Part shown: positions 61,618-64,000 of the stretch, piece after piece
How the letters are laid out: each line of letters opens with the position of its first letter
Numbering within the stretch: the stretch's first letter is position 1
Source of the DNA: Anderseniella sp963759095
GTDB lineage: Bacteria > Pseudomonadota > Alphaproteobacteria > Rhizobiales > Aestuariivirgaceae
Direction: 5' to 3'
NCBI GenBank assembly: GCA_963759095.1
Contig: CAVWYF010000010.1
Span: 62,001-126,000, forward strand
DNA length: 64,000 nt
Translations under genes and position numbers: made by a program
Notes under the pieces: model-generated
What the model was told of the DNA's origin: nothing
The model's database searches: none
Seen by the model: only the letters and a program-made list of their open reading frames with translations

Positions 61618-62679
61618 TTAGCCCCTGCGCCGCCGGCGTCCTTCGCGATCACCACGTGCACCTTGCGGTGCGTTGGCACTGGCAGGTGGTTTGTTGAACC
61701 TGATCCAGTTGCCGCCCGAGGCATCATTGTCCATGAGGAAGTCGGCAGCCTTGATGGCCTCAATTTCCTTGGACGGTGTTGCCTTGGTGGATCCCAGTCC
61801 GATCAGCGGTACCAGCGCGTCGATGTCAATACCTTCTGGTATCACGATTCCCATGGCGGTGAGTTCGCCGATACGGTCTTCGATGTTCTTCGGCGTTGCA
61901 GCCGCCTGCACCGGATTCATGATGGCCGATGTCATGCCCGCCGCTGCTGCCATCGGCAGGAAGGCGTTGTTGATGCCATGCCGGTTTGGCAGGCCGAATG
62001 AAATATTGGACGCGCCGCACGTGGTGTTGACGCCGAGCTCTTCACGCAAGCGGCGCACCAGGGCAAACACCTGAAGCCCCGCCGTGCCCATGGCACCTAC
62101 CGGCATGACGAGCGGATCGACCACGATATCATGTGCCGGAATGCCGAAATCAGCGGCCCGCTCGACAATCTTCTTTGCTACGGCAAAGCGAACATCCGGG
62201 TCTTCCGAAATGCCGCTATCATCATTGGAGATCGCCACTACGGGCACGTCATACTTCTTGACCAGCGGCAGGATGGATTCCAGGCGTTCTTCTTCGCCGG
62301 TTACGGAATTCAGCAACGGGCGGCCCTGGCAGGTTTCGAGGCCAGCAGTCAAAGCAGCCGGAACACTGGAATCAATGCATAAGGGAACGTCGACAAGTCC
62401 TTGAACAAGCTCAATCATTTTCCTCATTAGGGGCGGTTCGGTTTCGTTTGGGTTCGGATTTGAGTTGTAGACCACACCGGCATTCACATCGAGAACCGTG
62501 GCACCACAGGCAACTTGTGCAAGTGCGTCTTTTTCTACGGTCGAGAAATCTCCTGCCTGTAGTTCCGCTGCCAGCTTTTTTCGCCCTGTCGGGTTGATGC
62601 GTTCCCCGATCACGCAAAACGGCTGGTCAAAACCGATGATGACTTCCTTGGTGGCTGAGGCGATGAGGGTGCGGGTCAT
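61618..62679 (-). CDS. Methyl-corrinoid:tetrahydrofolate methyltransferase (pterin-binding, MtgA/MetH-domain type) with an Arg/Gly tail
   Basis: 353 residues with a DhpS-like TIM barrel: VIGERINPTGRKKLAAELQA, TVLDVNAGVVYNSNPNP, IDSSVPAALTAGLETCQG, LLNSVTGEEERLESILPL, VVAISNDDSGI and TTCGASNISFGLPNRHG. This is the pterin-binding half-reaction enzyme that passes methyl groups between a corrinoid and folate, as MtgA does for glycine betaine. The tail RGDREGRRRRRG is not part of the barrel. Upstream are the DUF/virulence-factor gene and the MetF-like gene; downstream is the RACo gene. Confidence 0.9.
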   Translation of the reverse strand: MTRTLIASATKEVIIGFDQPFCVIGERINPTGRKKLAAELQAGDFSTVEKDALAQVACGATVLDVNAGVVYNSNPNPNETEPPLMRKMIELVQGLVDVPLCIDSSVPAALTAGLETCQGRPLLNSVTGEEERLESILPLVKKYDVPVVAISNDDSGISEDPDVRFAVAKKIVERAADFGIPAHDIVVDPLVMPVGAMGTAGLQVFALVRRLREELGVNTTCGASNISFGLPNRHGINNAFLPMAAAAGMTSAIMNPVQAAATPKNIEDRIGELTAMGIVIPEGIDIDALVPLIGLGSTKATPSKEIEAIKAADFLMDNDASGGNWIRFNKPPASANAPQGARGDREGRRRRRG

Positions 62680-62749
62680 TTGCGAAGGCGTCCTTTTAGA
62701 GCGCGGAACACGATTGGAGTAGAGCAGTTATTGGTCGGCAAAACCTGTG

Positions 62750-63049
62750 TCAGGCGGTACCGCCGGATGCAATAAGCGCCTTGATGCGGTTGTGATCATA
62801 GTCGGCTTCAAGTTGTTCGGCAGCCTGAGTGACGGCAGCCAGGAGGTCGTCGCCACATTCAACCGGATCACCGCGGCGCCATTCGTCGAGATAATCGTCG
62901 GAGTCTGCCGCTTTGGAGCGCATTGCTGCCATGTCGATGGCCTCCTGAAACCGGTCAGACAGCATTTTCTTTTCCGCCTTGTTGCGACCTGCTTTTGCGG
63001 TCACCTGTGAAGGGATATCACGCCAGTAAGTGATGATAATTTGGGCCAT
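62750..63049 (-). CDS. Virulence-factor domain protein (small, MetF-associated)
   Basis: 99 residues: QIIITYWRDIPSQVTAKAGR at the start, KKMLSDRFQEAIDMAAMRSK in the middle and an acidic C-terminal half. This is the PF13769-type virulence factor family, often found beside metF and methyl-THF genes in alphaproteobacteria. The name is historical and the function unknown. Position between the MetF-like and folate methyltransferase genes suggests a subunit or assembly factor of that methylene-THF pathway. Confidence 0.82.
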   Translation of the reverse strand: MAQIIITYWRDIPSQVTAKAGRNKAEKKMLSDRFQEAIDMAAMRSKAADSDDYLDEWRRGDPVECGDDLLAAVTQAAEQLEADYDHNRIKALIASGGTA

Positions 63050-63164
63050 GGAAGAGATCTGCTTTTCAGGTCAGGGCTTGATATTGGTTCAGGTATAGGC
63101 GCGGGTGCATCGCAACACTGCAGGTTTTGCGACCAGCACGCGCGCAAAACCGACTGCAACAGGT

Positions 63165-64000
63165 TCACATTGCATCGGCGATCTGGGCAGTCTGCGCAAT
63201 TCCGGCCAGCTTGCATGTCTGGTCAACCAGATCCGGGCGGTTCATGGAATAGATATGGACGTGATCCACACCCTGCGCGCCCAGTTGCATGATCTGCTGG
63301 GCCGCCAGTTCACACGCACGCGCCTTGTGCTGGGTAGAGTGGGGCGCCAGACCGTCAAATACGGCATGCAGATGATCTGGAATGCGCGCCTGGCATTTGC
63401 CGGCAAAACTCGCCACTTTGGCGAAATCGTGGATCAGCAGGATGCCGGGAACGATGGGCTGATAAATACCGGCCGCCCGGACTTGCTCCATGAAATGGAA
63501 ATAGTCCCTATTGTCGAAAAAGAACTGGGTGATGGCAGCTTTGGCTCCGGTTGCCAGCTTGGTTTTCAGGTTTGCAATGCAGGCATGGCCGGACCCGGAG
63601 GCTGGATGCACTTCCGGGTAGGCGGCGACATAGGTATCCAGGCCGCCGCGCTCGATCACCGCACCGGCCAGATCGGCGCCATTCTCATAGCCTTCAGGGT
63701 GCGGCTGATAAGGCCCGGTTATGCCGGGCATGTCACCGCGCAAGGCCAGTATGCCTTTTACGCCCTGCGCGGCGTATCTCTCAATGACGGCGTCGGTTTG
63801 CACTTTGGACTGGCCTGCGCATGTCAGATGTCCGACGACGTCAAGGCCGTCCACGCCCAGAAGCTGGCCAACAGTGCCGAAAGAGGCCTGATGGCTGGTC
63901 CCGCCTGCGCCATAGGTTACAGAGGTAAACAGCGGGTCGTATTTGCGCATGACGCGGGCCAATTCCGCCATGCCATCACTTTGCATGGTTGAGCGGGCCG
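63165..64000 (-). CDS. Methylenetetrahydrofolate reductase-like protein, 5' end outside the window
   Basis: The frame runs off the window with no stop, so the visible 278 residues lack the N-terminal part. The internal start at 63986 is not the true one, because the usual N-terminal EFFPPKT segment must lie beyond. Family blocks: LFTSVTYGAGGTSHQAS, VVGHLTCAGQSK, ILALRGDMPG, AYPEVHPASGSG, AAITQFFFDNRDYFHF and VPGILLIHDFAKVASFAGKC. It interconverts methylene-THF and methyl-THF. In a demethylation pathway it would oxidise methyl-THF to recover reducing power. Upstream of the virulence-factor gene on the same strand. Confidence 0.88.
   Translation of the reverse strand, partial: ARSTMQSDGMAELARVMRKYDPLFTSVTYGAGGTSHQASFGTVGQLLGVDGLDVVGHLTCAGQSKVQTDAVIERYAAQGVKGILALRGDMPGITGPYQPHPEGYENGADLAGAVIERGGLDTYVAAYPEVHPASGSGHACIANLKTKLATGAKAAITQFFFDNRDYFHFMEQVRAAGIYQPIVPGILLIHDFAKVASFAGKCQARIPDHLHAVFDGLAPHSTQHKARACELAAQQIMQLGAQGVDHVHIYSMNRPDLVDQTCKLAGIAQTAQIADAM

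Overview
This 64 kb window is typical of a free-living, probably marine alphaproteobacterium of the Hyphomicrobiales/Rhizobiales type. The signs are a Flp pilin, a phasin, a DUF1127 protein, MocR, GcvA-like LysR and WYL regulators, two PuuA-like glutamine synthetases, an MttB/corrinoid C1 system, an Xsc/SoeABC-type sulfonate route, and base composition in the high fifties %GC by eye. No rRNA, tRNA, CRISPR, prophage or intact insertion sequence was seen. The taxonomic call is inference from gene content.

Layout. 0-5.5 kb: a Flp pilin fragment, a polyamine-type gamma-glutamylation set (two PuuA-like genes and a PuuB-like oxidase), and prephenate dehydrogenase. 5.9-11.3 kb: a heme-sensor adenylate cyclase converging on an unusual four-gene block. 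That block encodes a His-rich DUF6969-like protein, a secreted formylglycine-generating-enzyme (FGE) relative, a small secreted Cys-Asn-Pro-Cys (CNPC) repeat protein, and a large CNPC-repeat protein fused to a cytochrome P460-like domain. 11.5-23.3 kb: L,D-transpeptidase, pta, ackA with a TSUP exporter, an exonuclease/CBS/DUF294 protein, and a DUF4212 plus Na+/solute symporter pair. 23.4-40.4 kb: xsc (sulfoacetaldehyde acetyltransferase), a WYL regulator with tandem operators, alanine dehydrogenase with an Lrp regulator, phasin, a class IV aminotransferase with a MocR regulator, and a SoeABC-like molybdoenzyme (predicted sulfite dehydrogenase). Together xsc, pta, ackA/TSUP and soeABC outline sulfonate breakdown: sulfoacetaldehyde to acetyl phosphate plus sulfite, then acetyl-CoA/acetate, with sulfite exported or oxidised.

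40.9-64 kb: an extended corrinoid methyl-transfer region. It has two MttB-family methyltransferases without an in-frame amber codon, a corrinoid protein, a methyl-corrinoid:THF methyltransferase, a RACo-type reductive activator, a MetF-like reductase, DUF1638, two homocysteine methyltransferase-family proteins, a GFA-family protein and a LysR regulator. The likely job is demethylation of quaternary amines into the folate pool. Five of these proteins share an Arg/Gly-rich terminal tail, while the corrinoid protein has a very acidic N-terminus.

Two cross-cutting observations. (1) A dispersed bipartite palindromic repeat occurs at least five times, always between genes. (2) At least ten single-base indels break otherwise conserved reading frames (CNPC-P460, xsc, a VTT membrane protein, a beta-barrel protein with five indels, soeB, the second mttB). 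In every case adjusting one base per site restores a full-length family member, so consensus sequencing error is the leading explanation, with real pseudogenes as the alternative.
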